In this document: positions 17,747 through 27,428 of the stretch, one piece after another
Layout of the letters: each line of letters opens with the position of its first letter
Position numbering within the stretch: the first letter of the stretch is position 1
NCBI GenBank assembly: GCA_028284185.1
Contig: JANQSG010000013.1
Location: forward strand, 19,671-83,670
Source of the DNA: Kangiella sp.
GTDB lineage: Bacteria > Pseudomonadota > Gammaproteobacteria > Enterobacterales > Kangiellaceae
Direction: 5' to 3'
DNA length: 64,000 nucleotides
The notes under the pieces: generated by a model
Databases searched by the model: none
What the model was told of the DNA's origin: nothing
What the model saw: only the letters and a program-made list of their open reading frames with translations
Position numbers and translations under genes: made by a program

Positions 17747-18919
17747 ATGATGAAATTTTTCTCCAGCTTAGTCTTTATTGCCAAATATATTTTAATCGGT
17801 CTGGGCATTGCCGCTTTATTTATAGTGTTTATGCCCGATCGTTTTGGGATTAAATCCACAAAAGAATCAAACCTGCTACCCCAAAAAACGGCAATTGTAG
17901 ATTTAATTGGCGAGATTCGTTCAGCAGTGGTTACGCTACAAGCTCAGTCCAAACCTTACCCCATAAACTCGGTTATGTGTCTTGATGGTGTGCGCCAATT
18001 TAGCCAGCATCAAAATGCCTGCCTTTATTCCAATAATGGCTCAGGTGTCATTATTGATAATCAAGGTCATTTAGTCACCAGTGCTCATGTAGTGACCTTT
18101 TTTAGCGCACGAGGTAAAACCTCTGATGCAGCAAAAACGATTTTGGTGGAATTTGCCAATGGTCAAAAAACCACCGCCAAATTGTTAGGCTTTGATCTGG
18201 AATCCGATTTGGCACTTTTAAAACTACCCCATGCTACTAACCATTTTTTACCCTTATCGGATCTGCATTCCAGTCGTGTTGGCGAAAGCGTCTATGCCAT
18301 CGGTACCCCTTATATGGGCTTTAAACAAACCGTAACCAGTGGCATTATCAGTGCCAGGTTTTTTGCCAAAGTTTCTAACTATATTCAAACCGATGCCCAG
18401 TTGCGTTCCGGAAATTCAGGTGGTGCCTTAATTAATGAACAAGGCCAGTTAATTGGTATCACCCAATTAAGTGCACAGGAGCTTTCAGGGGAAAAAGTCT
18501 TTCAGAACTTTGCCATCGAAGCTGGCGATGTGGCTCGCATCGTTAAACAATTAAAAACCTACGGTCAGGTTAAGCGCGGCTGGTTGGGGTTAAATGGCGA
18601 TATGAGCATTAACCTGGCGTCTATTGCCCGGGAAAATCAATTGTCTGACGAACAAATTGCAGAGTTACGTTCGGAAATTAAGCAGCTACCTTTTGGCATG
18701 GGCATAGTGGTTACCGGGATTGATGCTAATGGTCCTGCCGATCAGGCTGGTTTACAAGTGCTGGACGTAGTAACAAAGGTTAATGGCAAACCTATTTACA
18801 ACACTAGCGATTTGCTGGGCGCCATTTGGAACAAATCGCCTAATGATAAGGTTACCGTCAGTTATTGGCGACATGGCAAAAAGCAGCAAACTGAAGTGGT
18901 GCTTGGCGACAAAGGATAA
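17747..18919 (+). CDS. DegS-like membrane-anchored trypsin-like serine protease with PDZ domain
   Basis: A 390-aa HtrA-family protease. One N-terminal membrane anchor (about 9-29), protease domain with His114 ('TSAHVV'), Asp154 ('ESDLALLKL') and Ser224 ('RSGNSGGAL'), then one PDZ domain (about 275-385). One PDZ plus an anchor fits DegS, which starts the sigma-E envelope stress cascade. An extra loop before the active His (about 70-97) contains two cysteines (Cys78, Cys92) that could form a disulfide; classic DegS does not have this loop. A target such as RseA is not in the window. Confidence 0.87.
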   Translation: MMKFFSSLVFIAKYILIGLGIAALFIVFMPDRFGIKSTKESNLLPQKTAIVDLIGEIRSAVVTLQAQSKPYPINSVMCLDGVRQFSQHQNACLYSNNGSGVIIDNQGHLVTSAHVVTFFSARGKTSDAAKTILVEFANGQKTTAKLLGFDLESDLALLKLPHATNHFLPLSDLHSSRVGESVYAIGTPYMGFKQTVTSGIISARFFAKVSNYIQTDAQLRSGNSGGALINEQGQLIGITQLSAQELSGEKVFQNFAIEAGDVARIVKQLKTYGQVKRGWLGLNGDMSINLASIARENQLSDEQIAELRSEIKQLPFGMGIVVTGIDANGPADQAGLQVLDVVTKVNGKPIYNTSDLLGAIWNKSPNDKVTVSYWRHGKKQQTEVVLGDKG

Positions 18920-19079
18920 AGGCCTCTCGACCAAAACGTCTTAAATACCAATAATGTCGTAATTTCGAGTAATAATGCCCTTTTTGACCGCATTTACTAT
19001 CGTATTAGATACTTTTTCGACACTTTGAAATTTTTCTTTATAAATTAAGGTGTTACAATCAGATTCTGGTATTCTTATG

Positions 19080-20722
19080 TTAGACCAATAGAGAGTCTAC
19101 TACATTAAGGATAAAGCCGTGGGGTTCCCTCAAAAAGTAAAAGATCAAATATTTGTAGATACCGCTAGACATTGCTGCGTATGCCACAGATATAAAGGTG
19201 TTAAAGTCGAAGTGCATCACATTAAGCAAGAAGCATTAGGAGGTAAAAATACCTATGAAAATGCTATTTCACTATGCTTTGACTGCCACTGTGATGCTGG
19301 GCACTATAATCCTAAACATCCTCGAGGAACGAAGTTTTCCCCCACAGAACTTAAGAAAGCTAAGCAAAGTTGGATTGATTTAGTTAAGACTAATAATATC
19401 AAAGAGCCCACAGATGCAGACTCCTTCTTGTGCCAATACTTCGTGTGTGAAAATTATGAAAATCTCGTTGAGATTGATAATGGTGATCTATCGAAGTTTC
19501 CTGTAGATAACCCTCTTATTGTAAACAATCAGGTTCTTACATCCCTAAGAACAATAATTAGAAATCATCCTGAATCATATCGGCATGCTAATGCTTGGGG
19601 CGAACATTACAAAGGAAAGGATGAATACCTTGAAAAACATCCTGATGCTTTAGTGAAAAATGAGTCAGACGATAAATACTCATACTTTGAGGTAGTTCGA
19701 ACCCCGACTAGAGACGAGCTTGAAAAGCTCGCCTCTAAGGATGGTGTCCTTAAGTTGATGTTAGAACAAGGAATACCAATTGAAAACGTGTCCTGCATTG
19801 TCGGTTGTTATGAAGATGCGTGTGCAGGAATTGAGCTTCAAGAGGAGTATGTTTTCAGAAGGCTTTGGTGTGCATTTCTGGCAATCACAAATATTTCAGA
19901 TCAACCTTTGGCATTAGACGCAGTTGATGCGTCCATAAACATTGATAACGGTTTCTCTACATTTCCACTACAAAATTATAACGCGCAGCTTATAGATCTA
20001 CCTAAAGTCCCTATAAAGCCAGGTACAACAGCCATTCTGCCCATAGCGGTTATTCTGCCTCCGCTTTATTCATTAGCCCGAGAAGAGTGGTCGTCAACTA
20101 GCTCCGGCGAGTGGTCAGAGCAAGTTCAAATAGTAACTCATGGAGGGATGACATCAGACAATCTCCGTAATACCTATGTCTATGATAGTGCAATATTACC
20201 TACAGGATTGCGCTATAAAAAAGGGGGGAATATATACACCCAAGAGATGCATCCATTTGATTTAACAAATATGTATTGCATTGACCGTCATTGGCAATGT
20301 GGGTCTTGCCCACATCTATTCTTTGTAGGTAATGAAAAGGGATATCAGCGAGAGCTACTTGCTCATTGCGAAAACTCTATTGGAGAAGACAAGTTTTTAA
20401 TACCCGATGGGGTTGATTCAGTTATCATCGCTGAAATTGAAGATGAAATCACAAAAATTCATGAAATCTACATAGATAAGCGGCTATACCTAAGCAATCT
20501 AACGCTTCAGAAAAATGAATATATTGAAATTCCTGTCACAAAAAATAGTGAAGTTTTGATAGTTGGACAATACATTCCTGATGGCCCATCAAACAAGGCT
20601 GTACCACAAGGAATAAAGAGAAATGAACTTGTCGGTCAGTTTATGCATAGCTTGTCAACATGGCCTAACAAGAGCGTGCACGGGATTCCGGCGCTGGTGC
20701 GCCTCCACACGTGACGCTGGCG
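19080..20722 (+). mobile_element. Orphan integron gene cassette carrying an HNH-nuclease-like gene
   Basis: Left edge: G^TTAGAC at 19079-19085 fits the recombination motif GTTRRRY. The gene starts 39 nt later. Right edge: an attC-like structure at 20663-20728 with crossover point after G20722. The stop codon of the gene lies inside attC, as is usual in cassettes. In the excised circle the left end would rejoin attC to give GTTAGAC, pairing well with the R'' box GCCTAAC. Removing the element restores a degS-murA intergenic region with the murA stop 5 nt from the junction. No integron integrase is present in the window. The boundaries are inferred by pattern. Confidence 0.65.
19119..20714 (+). 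CDS. HNH endonuclease-domain protein with a large unknown C-terminal region
   Basis: A 531-aa protein starting at GTG with AAGGA 7 nt upstream. Residues 15-90 form an HNH domain: zinc pairs Cys19/Cys22 and Cys53/Cys56, catalytic His33-His34 ('VEVHHIKQEALGG'), Asn48 and His57 ('LCFDCHCDAGHYN'). The rest matches nothing I recognise: a helical middle (about 90-230), a beta-rich part around 'ISDQPLALDAVDASINI' (about 270-360), and a Cys/His cluster 'CIDRHWQCGSCPHLFFV' (about 386-402) that may bind a second zinc. The nuclease-plus-sensor layout and the cassette setting suggest anti-phage defence. The last ~17 residues are encoded by attC and probably not functional. Confidence 0.75.
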   Translation: MGFPQKVKDQIFVDTARHCCVCHRYKGVKVEVHHIKQEALGGKNTYENAISLCFDCHCDAGHYNPKHPRGTKFSPTELKKAKQSWIDLVKTNNIKEPTDADSFLCQYFVCENYENLVEIDNGDLSKFPVDNPLIVNNQVLTSLRTIIRNHPESYRHANAWGEHYKGKDEYLEKHPDALVKNESDDKYSYFEVVRTPTRDELEKLASKDGVLKLMLEQGIPIENVSCIVGCYEDACAGIELQEEYVFRRLWCAFLAITNISDQPLALDAVDASINIDNGFSTFPLQNYNAQLIDLPKVPIKPGTTAILPIAVILPPLYSLAREEWSSTSSGEWSEQVQIVTHGGMTSDNLRNTYVYDSAILPTGLRYKKGGNIYTQEMHPFDLTNMYCIDRHWQCGSCPHLFFVGNEKGYQRELLAHCENSIGEDKFLIPDGVDSVIIAEIEDEITKIHEIYIDKRLYLSNLTLQKNEYIEIPVTKNSEVLIVGQYIPDGPSNKAVPQGIKRNELVGQFMHSLSTWPNKSVHGIPALVRLHT

Positions 20723-20727
20723 TTACA

Positions 20728-20728
<1 letters not shown>
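20663..20728 (+). repeat. attC recombination site (integron cassette)
   Basis: Order of parts: R'' GCCTAAC (20663-20669), 3-nt spacer AAG, L'' AGCGTGCAC (20673-20681), terminal hairpin with stem GGCGC/GCGCC and TGGT loop (20690-20703), L' GTGACGCT (20711-20718), 3-nt spacer GGC, R' GTTACAC (20722-20728). L'' and L' pair perfectly except for one extra base, G20678, the extrahelical base that gives attC its strand polarity. Unpaired 3-nt spacers face each other. This is the full attC architecture in 66 bp. Confidence 0.75.
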
Positions 20729-21996
<1,268 letters not shown>

Positions 21997-22005
21997 CTAA
22001 TTGGA

Positions 22006-22026
22006 ATATTAGCTAGCAGCTAATAT
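22006..22026 (-). promoter_or_regulatory. Perfect hairpin in the murA leader
   Basis: ATATTAGCT (22006-22014) and AGCTAATAT (22018-22026) form a 9-bp stem around AGC in the short ibaG-murA gap. There is no U-run after it on the minus strand, so it is not an ordinary terminator. It may be an mRNA structure or a binding site. Confidence 0.35.
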
Positions 22027-22046
22027 CAGAATCTATTATATAAGTA

Positions 22047-22292
22047 TCACTGAAAGTGTTTCACTTTTTGCCACTCGTCATTGGTGTAAGCCTTAATGCT
22101 TAAAGCGTGGATCGCACCACTGGCAATATGCTCATTGACCGTAGCATAAACCATTTGTTGGCGCTTTACTGAGCGCAAATTAGCAAAGGCTTCGCTCACC
22201 ACCACCACTGAAAAGTGACTACCATCACCTTCAACTTTCAAGTGCTCACAATCAATCGCCTGTTCAATCAGTGTTTGTATGGTTTCAATCAT
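22047..22292 (-). CDS. ibaG: BolA-family protein IbaG
   Basis: An 81-aa BolA-fold protein with 'HLKVEGDGSHFSVVVVSEAF' and 'RQQMVYATVNEHIASGAIHALSIKAY' (key RQQMVYATVNEHI). It has a conserved His24-type position for binding iron-sulfur clusters with a monothiol glutaredoxin. IbaG (YrbA) is acid-responsive in E. coli and encoded next to murA, as here. It should be expressed with murA. Confidence 0.9.
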   Translation of the reverse strand: MIETIQTLIEQAIDCEHLKVEGDGSHFSVVVVSEAFANLRSVKRQQMVYATVNEHIASGAIHALSIKAYTNDEWQKVKHFQ

Positions 22293-22618
22293 AAGGATTC
22301 CGTTTTGATAGTCAGCTTTTGTAGTTTAATCTGGCAATCTTTAGATAAAATGACCGATTTAGCCAACAATCTCATTAAGTATGTCATAAAAGTGGCGAGA
22401 TTTTACCCTAATTCGCTAACGGAAACATCCCCAGGATGACAGGCTTGTCACGGATCAGGTACAATAACTCCTTGCGGGGCAAGAAATGCTAAGGCAATGC
22501 TTTGAAACAAAATCAGGCTTGCTTTTGTGTAACTTGTCCTATTTTATGTTAGAAACGGCCACTCAAAGGCGCAAAGCTTTATCAACCATTTAATTACAAC
22601 AATTTTAACAGGACTTGC
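22293..22618. other. Intergenic region between divergent ibaG and yrbG
   Basis: A 326-nt gap without a credible gene. It must hold the promoters of both divergent genes. I see a TGACA...TGTCA inverted repeat (about 22436-22449), a small CTTGC/GCAAG hairpin (about 22472-22484) and a weak TTGTGT/TGTTAG pair before yrbG, none conclusive. In E. coli the mlaFEDCB genes occupy this place; no trace is visible here. Confidence 0.5.
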
Positions 22619-23602
22619 ATGTTAGAGTATGTCGCCTACCTGATTGTAGGAATCAGTTTATTAGTCTGGAGCGCCGATCGCTTTACTGATGGTGCCGCGG
22701 CTATTGCACAAAACTTTGGGGTTTCCAGACTGATTGTAGGCTTGACCATTGTCGCCATTGGCTCCTCCTCTCCTGAAATTTTCGTTTCCATCATGGACTC
22801 CATCAAATCCTGCTCTGCCGACAAGATCCACTGTGGCCCGCAAATTGCTATCGGTAATGCCATTGGTTCCAACATTACTAATGTGGCTATGGTATTAGGC
22901 ATTACCGCTTTGGTCAGGCCTTTATTGGTAGAGTCCGGCACTTTAAAGCGGGAAATTCCGATTCTTTTCGCCGTCACCACGCTGGCGCTAATCTTTATAT
23001 GGGATCTAAAATTTAGCCGTATCGAAGGGATTTTATTGCTGCTAACCCTGGTTATTTATTTTATCTGGTTAGTACGTTTAGGGATCCGCTCGCGCACCAA
23101 AGATGATCCTATGCTTGAAGAAATTGTCGAAGAACTACCTGAAACCGTCAGTAACGGCAAAGCCATTTTTTTCTTGATTATCGGCCTGATTTTATTGGTG
23201 GTTAGCTCCAATATCCTGATTAAGGGCGCCTCCGGAATTGCAGCCTATTTTAATGTGTCTGAAACCGTTATTGGCCTAACCATAGTCGCGCTGGGTACCA
23301 GTTTGCCGGAATTGGCCGCCTCTATTGCCGGCGTATTAAAACAAGAATATGAAATTGCCATTGGCAATGTGATTGGTTCCAATATATTTAATCTGTTAGC
23401 AGTATTAGGCATTCCTGCGGTTATTGCTGCACCCATGATCGAAGATAAGGTTCTAACTTTGGATTATCCCGTGATGTTTGGTTTAACCATCTCTATGGCG
23501 GCCATGTGCTATGGCTTTAGAGGACCAGGAAAAATCACCCGCCTGGAAGGAGCTATTTTACTCGCCGTCTTTATTGGTTATTATGCTATTCGTTTCTTTT
23601 AA
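22619..23602 (+). CDS. yrbG: Calcium/sodium antiporter YrbG
   Basis: A 327-aa CaCA-family exchanger with about ten transmembrane helices in two homologous halves. The alpha repeats are 'VGLTIVAIGSSSPEIFVS' with 'GNAIGSNITNVAMVLG' and 'IGLTIVALGTSLPELAAS' with 'GNVIGSNIFNLLAVLG'. Both keep the ion-binding Glu and Asn residues. It catalyses sodium-coupled ion exchange at the inner membrane. It opens the yrbG-kdsD-kdsC-lptC cluster, as in E. coli. Confidence 0.93.
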   Translation: MLEYVAYLIVGISLLVWSADRFTDGAAAIAQNFGVSRLIVGLTIVAIGSSSPEIFVSIMDSIKSCSADKIHCGPQIAIGNAIGSNITNVAMVLGITALVRPLLVESGTLKREIPILFAVTTLALIFIWDLKFSRIEGILLLLTLVIYFIWLVRLGIRSRTKDDPMLEEIVEELPETVSNGKAIFFLIIGLILLVVSSNILIKGASGIAAYFNVSETVIGLTIVALGTSLPELAASIAGVLKQEYEIAIGNVIGSNIFNLLAVLGIPAVIAAPMIEDKVLTLDYPVMFGLTISMAAMCYGFRGPGKITRLEGAILLAVFIGYYAIRFF

Positions 23603-23668
23603 AATCAGAGGTTTAACGGAAAATCTGCTACAATTGCAACCAATCGTAAATAAAGGACCGTGAATCCA

Positions 23669-24646
23669 ATGGCAGCCAGCAAAGATTCTTTTTTACAAAG
23701 CGCCCAACGAGTGTTTGCTATTGAGCAGCAAGCGATAGGAGAGCTGGCTGCAAGTCTCAATACAAACTTTAGTCATTGTTGTCAGCGAATTTTAGACTGC
23801 CAGGGCAAAGTGGTGGTTATTGGCATGGGTAAATCCGGCCACATTGGCAGTAAAATGGCGGCAACTCTTGCCAGTACCGGTACTCCGGCATTTTTTGTCC
23901 ATCCCGCAGAAGCCAGTCATGGCGATCTGGGGATGATTGGTGAGCAGGATCTGATTATCGCCCTATCCAACTCAGGGGAAACCCATGAAGTGACCTCGCT
24001 GTTACCCGTGATCAAACGCCGCGGGATTGAACTGATTTCCATTACCGGCAATCCGGACTCACAATTAGCTAAAGCAAGCCAGGTACATCTAACAGTTGCC
24101 GTCAAACAAGAAGCCTGCCCACATAATTTAGCACCCACCGCTTCCACTACCGCAGTTTTGGTTTTAGCCGATGCCATTGCCGTATCCTTACTGGAAGCTC
24201 GTGGTTTTACCGCCGATGATTTTGCATTGTCCCACCCTGGTGGTAGCTTGGGTAAACGCTTGTTACTGATGGTCGATGATCTTATGCATGCCGGCAAAAA
24301 TTTTCCATCGGTTACACAAAACGTCAGTGTTAAAGAAGCTTTATTCGAAATTACCCAAAAACGTCTTGGCATGACCGCCGTTGTCAATAAGGACAATCAA
24401 TTGCTTGGTATTTTTACCGATGGCGATCTGCGCCGTAGCCTGGAATCAAAACAGGACATTTTAAGTTTACCCATTGGTGAGCTGATGACCAAAGGCTGTA
24501 AAACCGTGCAAGCCGGAACACTGGCTTCAGAAGCAGTACGTATTATGCAAACCAATAGTATTAATGCCTTGATTGTTTTGAATGAACAAAATCAGCCGAT
24601 TGGTGCTCTAAATATGCACGATATGCTGAAAGCTGGTGTCGTTTAG
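23669..24646 (+). CDS. kdsD: Arabinose-5-phosphate isomerase KdsD
   Basis: A 325-aa enzyme turning ribulose 5-phosphate into arabinose 5-phosphate, the first step of Kdo synthesis. SIS domain (about 30-180) with 'VIGMGKSGHIGSKMAATLASTG' (key GMGKSGHIGSK) and 'SNSGETHEV', catalytic-site 'AFFVHPAEASHGDLGM', then two CBS domains (about 205-325). The ATG at 23669 is chosen because AAAGGA lies 11 nt upstream; the GTG nine bases earlier would be too close. Followed by kdsC. Confidence 0.95.
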   Translation: MAASKDSFLQSAQRVFAIEQQAIGELAASLNTNFSHCCQRILDCQGKVVVIGMGKSGHIGSKMAATLASTGTPAFFVHPAEASHGDLGMIGEQDLIIALSNSGETHEVTSLLPVIKRRGIELISITGNPDSQLAKASQVHLTVAVKQEACPHNLAPTASTTAVLVLADAIAVSLLEARGFTADDFALSHPGGSLGKRLLLMVDDLMHAGKNFPSVTQNVSVKEALFEITQKRLGMTAVVNKDNQLLGIFTDGDLRRSLESKQDILSLPIGELMTKGCKTVQAGTLASEAVRIMQTNSINALIVLNEQNQPIGALNMHDMLKAGVV

Positions 24647-24680
24647 TCACTTAATTGGAAAAACTAATTGAGAAAACTGT

Positions 24681-25235
24681 ATGTCAATGAATCCCCATCT
24701 TGCCAATCTTTCTGCTGATTTAATTGATAAAGCCGCTCAGATCCACTTGGTCATTTGCGATGTGGATGGCGTCTTGAGCAATGGTCAGGTGATCCATGCC
24801 AATAGCGGTGAAGAATTGAAAACCTTTAATATCAAAGATGGTTTTGGTCTAAAAGCTTTGCAAAAATTTGGCATTGAAACCGCAATTATTACCGGCCGCA
24901 ATTCAAAAATTGTCGAAAAGCGTTGTCAGGAATTGTCCATTAGCAATCTGTACCAAAACCATCTGGATAAAGAAGGTGCTTTTCAGGAGCTGTGTGATAA
25001 ATACTCCATAACCGCCGAGCAAGTTTGTCATATTGGCGATGATCTTCCTGACTTGCCACTCATTCAAAAAGCAGGACTTGGCGTTGCCGTAAAAGATGCC
25101 CACTGGTTTGTACGCGACCATGCCGATTGGGTAACCAGTCAAAAAGGCGGTTTTGGCGCGGTACGCGAAGTCTGTGATTTAATTTTGCATAGCCAGGGCC
25201 AGTTGGAAAGTTTTTTAACTTCTTACTTGCGCTAA
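24681..25235 (+). CDS. kdsC: 3-deoxy-manno-octulosonate-8-phosphatase KdsC
   Basis: A 184-aa HAD-family phosphatase without a cap domain. The nucleophile motif is 'VICDVDGVLSNGQV' (Asp about 29 and 31), motif II 'AIITGRNS', motif III Lys, and motif IV 'IGDDLPDLPLI'. It removes phosphate from Kdo-8-phosphate. It sits between kdsD and lptC in the Kdo/LPS-transport cluster and lies 34 nt after kdsD. Confidence 0.95.
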   Translation: MSMNPHLANLSADLIDKAAQIHLVICDVDGVLSNGQVIHANSGEELKTFNIKDGFGLKALQKFGIETAIITGRNSKIVEKRCQELSISNLYQNHLDKEGAFQELCDKYSITAEQVCHIGDDLPDLPLIQKAGLGVAVKDAHWFVRDHADWVTSQKGGFGAVREVCDLILHSQGQLESFLTSYLR

Positions 25236-25261
25236 TTGAATTTAAGAATGGGCTAACTAGT

Positions 25262-25816
25262 ATGAATTTTTTTAAAGGGCGAGCAATTTTATGGTTATTG
25301 ATACCTATAGCTTTTATCATAGCCTTTTTATGGGATCGCTCAGAACCTGCCAGGCCTGAATTCTTGCAAGAAAAATCCAACCCGGATTATTTCTTACTGA
25401 ATACCAAAACCATTGAGTTTAGAGCCGATGGAATTGCAGAACGACAGTTCAGCAGCGATAAAACCCTACACTACCTTTTTAAACAAGAAACCAGCATGGA
25501 AAATCCAGTGCTTACTTTTGCCAATGAACAGCGGGAGCAATGGCAGGTAACCGCCAAAACCGCCATTAGTAAAGAATTAACTGAAGAGCTGTTTTTACAA
25601 GAAGGCGTTATGATCAATATGCAAACAGCTGATGGTCAGGAAGCCATCTTAAGCACCGAGCAGCTGACTATCGATTTTGCCACAGAAAATGCTTTTACCA
25701 ATGGCGCGGTGCTGCTTAAAAACAATTTTTATCAATTAACTGCCACTGGCATGAATGCAGATTTAAGAGATAATATAATTCACTTCAAATCTGAGGTAAT
25801 ATCAGAAGAATTATGA
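25262..25816 (+). CDS. lptC: LPS export system protein LptC
   Basis: A 184-aa bitopic protein: one N-terminal transmembrane helix (about 7-24, 'AILWLLIPIAFIIAFLW') and a periplasmic beta-jellyroll domain. It receives LPS from the LptB2FG transporter and hands it to LptA. It overlaps lptA by 4 nt. Sequence identity in this family is low, so the call rests on size, topology and position. Confidence 0.88.
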   Translation: MNFFKGRAILWLLIPIAFIIAFLWDRSEPARPEFLQEKSNPDYFLLNTKTIEFRADGIAERQFSSDKTLHYLFKQETSMENPVLTFANEQREQWQVTAKTAISKELTEELFLQEGVMINMQTADGQEAILSTEQLTIDFATENAFTNGAVLLKNNFYQLTATGMNADLRDNIIHFKSEVISEEL

Positions 25817-26532
25817 ACAGAATTATATTTAAACTGATGTTAATGCTGGTTAGCCCAGCCTTATTTGCCTCTGATCTGGAAAAGTCACGGATTAAAGCTG
25901 AACAATCTTTTTTAGGTAAAAATGAAATTACTTATCAAGGTAATGTCTCTTACGAACACTCCAACTTATCCATAACAGCGGATAAACTGGTTCGTGAAAA
26001 TAAAACCATTAAAAAGATTATTGTTACCGGCAATCCGGTCAAGGTGTTTTATCGCGATCAACAAGGGGAAGCTACCGAAATTTTTGCTCCTCGTATTAGC
26101 TACTGGGAAGATTCCGGAAAAATTTTAGCTGACGGTCCCATTGACATTAAGCAAACTTCAAAACAGGATCGACTCAAATTATCAGGCAACGAATTAGTCG
26201 CAAACCGCAAAGTAGCTGTTGGTTTTAGTTTTACCTTAATCGGCAGTCCAACTCAATTTCACCTGCAACAGCCAAACCAACCTTTAATTGAAGCGACAGC
26301 AGATCAGTTAAGCTCCAATGGCAAAGGTCGCCAAACTCAATTGACCGGCAATGTAAAGTTGCGGCAAGGAGACTCTTATATGGCTGCAGCATCCATGACC
26401 TATGATGGGGAAAAACAAATCGTTTCAGCGCAACAAAGCCAGGATGGCACACAAAGAGTTGAAACCGAATTCTACTGGGATCAGGAAGATAAAAAGCCCA
26501 CTGAAAAAGATGAAGAGCAACCGGAATCATGA
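25813..26532 (+). CDS. lptA: LPS transport periplasmic protein LptA
   Basis: A 239-aa protein with a signal peptide (residues 1-19, ending 'ALFA') and an OstA-type beta-jellyroll ('[20 protein letters not shown]', '[12 protein letters not shown]', '[17 protein letters not shown]'). It forms the periplasmic bridge carrying LPS to the outer membrane. The C-terminal tail (about 215-239) is long, charged and probably disordered. Overlaps lptC and lptB by 4 nt each. Confidence 0.92.
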   Translation: MNRIIFKLMLMLVSPALFASDLEKSRIKAEQSFLGKNEITYQGNVSYEHSNLSITADKLVRENKTIKKIIVTGNPVKVFYRDQQGEATEIFAPRISYWEDSGKILADGPIDIKQTSKQDRLKLSGNELVANRKVAVGFSFTLIGSPTQFHLQQPNQPLIEATADQLSSNGKGRQTQLTGNVKLRQGDSYMAAASMTYDGEKQIVSAQQSQDGTQRVETEFYWDQEDKKPTEKDEEQPES

Positions 26533-27254
26533 CAACCCTGTATGCCAAATCACTAGCCAAAAGCTACAAAGGACGCAAAGTTGTTGAAGATGTTAGCCTG
26601 CAGGTCAAACAAGGTTTTGTGGTTGGACTATTGGGACCTAACGGCGCAGGAAAAACCACCTCCTTTTATATGATTGTAGGATTAGTGCCCTCGGATGATG
26701 GTCAAATTCTTTTGGACAACAATGATTTGACTGGTGTTGCCATGCACAACCGGGCAAAGATGGGAATTGGCTACCTGCCACAGGAAGCTTCTATTTTTAG
26801 AAAGCTCACGGTTCAGGATAACATCATGGCCATTTTGCAATTACGGGATGAATTATCCGATGATGAGCGCGAAGAAAAGCTCGAACAATTACTAAAAGAG
26901 TTTCATATTGAACATATCCGCCGCAGCCTGGGCATGAGTTTATCCGGCGGTGAAAGGCGCAGAGTTGAAATTGCCAGAGCTTTAGCTAATGACCCCAAGT
27001 TTATTTTGCTGGATGAACCTTTTGCCGGGGTCGATCCTATTTCCGTGATTGAAATTAAAAGTATTATTCAACAACTCAAAGAACGAGGCTTAGGCGTTCT
27101 GATTACCGATCACAATGTTCGCGAAACTCTGGATGTTTGTGAACACGCTTATATCGTTGATACAGGCAATATTATTGCCGAAGGAACACCAGCTGAGATT
27201 CTTGCAAATCAATTGGTTCGTAAACGCTATCTCGGCGAAAACTTCAGCATGTAA
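26529..27254 (+). CDS. lptB: LPS export ABC transporter ATPase LptB
   Basis: A 241-aa ABC ATPase. Walker A '[12 protein letters not shown]', Q-loop '[14 protein letters not shown]', signature '[15 protein letters not shown]', Walker B '[13 protein letters not shown]' and H-loop '[11 protein letters not shown]' are all complete. It powers LPS extraction with LptFG, which are not in the window. Ends 174 nt before rpoN; that gap contains no clear terminator. Confidence 0.97.
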   Translation: MTTLYAKSLAKSYKGRKVVEDVSLQVKQGFVVGLLGPNGAGKTTSFYMIVGLVPSDDGQILLDNNDLTGVAMHNRAKMGIGYLPQEASIFRKLTVQDNIMAILQLRDELSDDEREEKLEQLLKEFHIEHIRRSLGMSLSGGERRRVEIARALANDPKFILLDEPFAGVDPISVIEIKSIIQQLKERGLGVLITDHNVRETLDVCEHAYIVDTGNIIAEGTPAEILANQLVRKRYLGENFSM

Positions 27255-27428
27255 ATCAATCAGTTATATAATATACAACTGCCAATATTTTTTACAGCAG
27301 ATAAAAATCTCTGTTGAATTTACAAAATTTGTCCCTATCTTTTCAATAAGCACTTGCAAGGGCTAACTCATAGGAGTAACTTGTAAGTTAAGGCATTAAA
27401 GTTGGATAGATGACATAAAAATAATTTA

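Noticed and set aside
19020..19060. Alternative left cassette edge at GTTACAA (near 19050)
   Set aside because: It fits GTTRRRY poorly; GTTAGAC at 19079 fits fully and pairs better with the R'' box.
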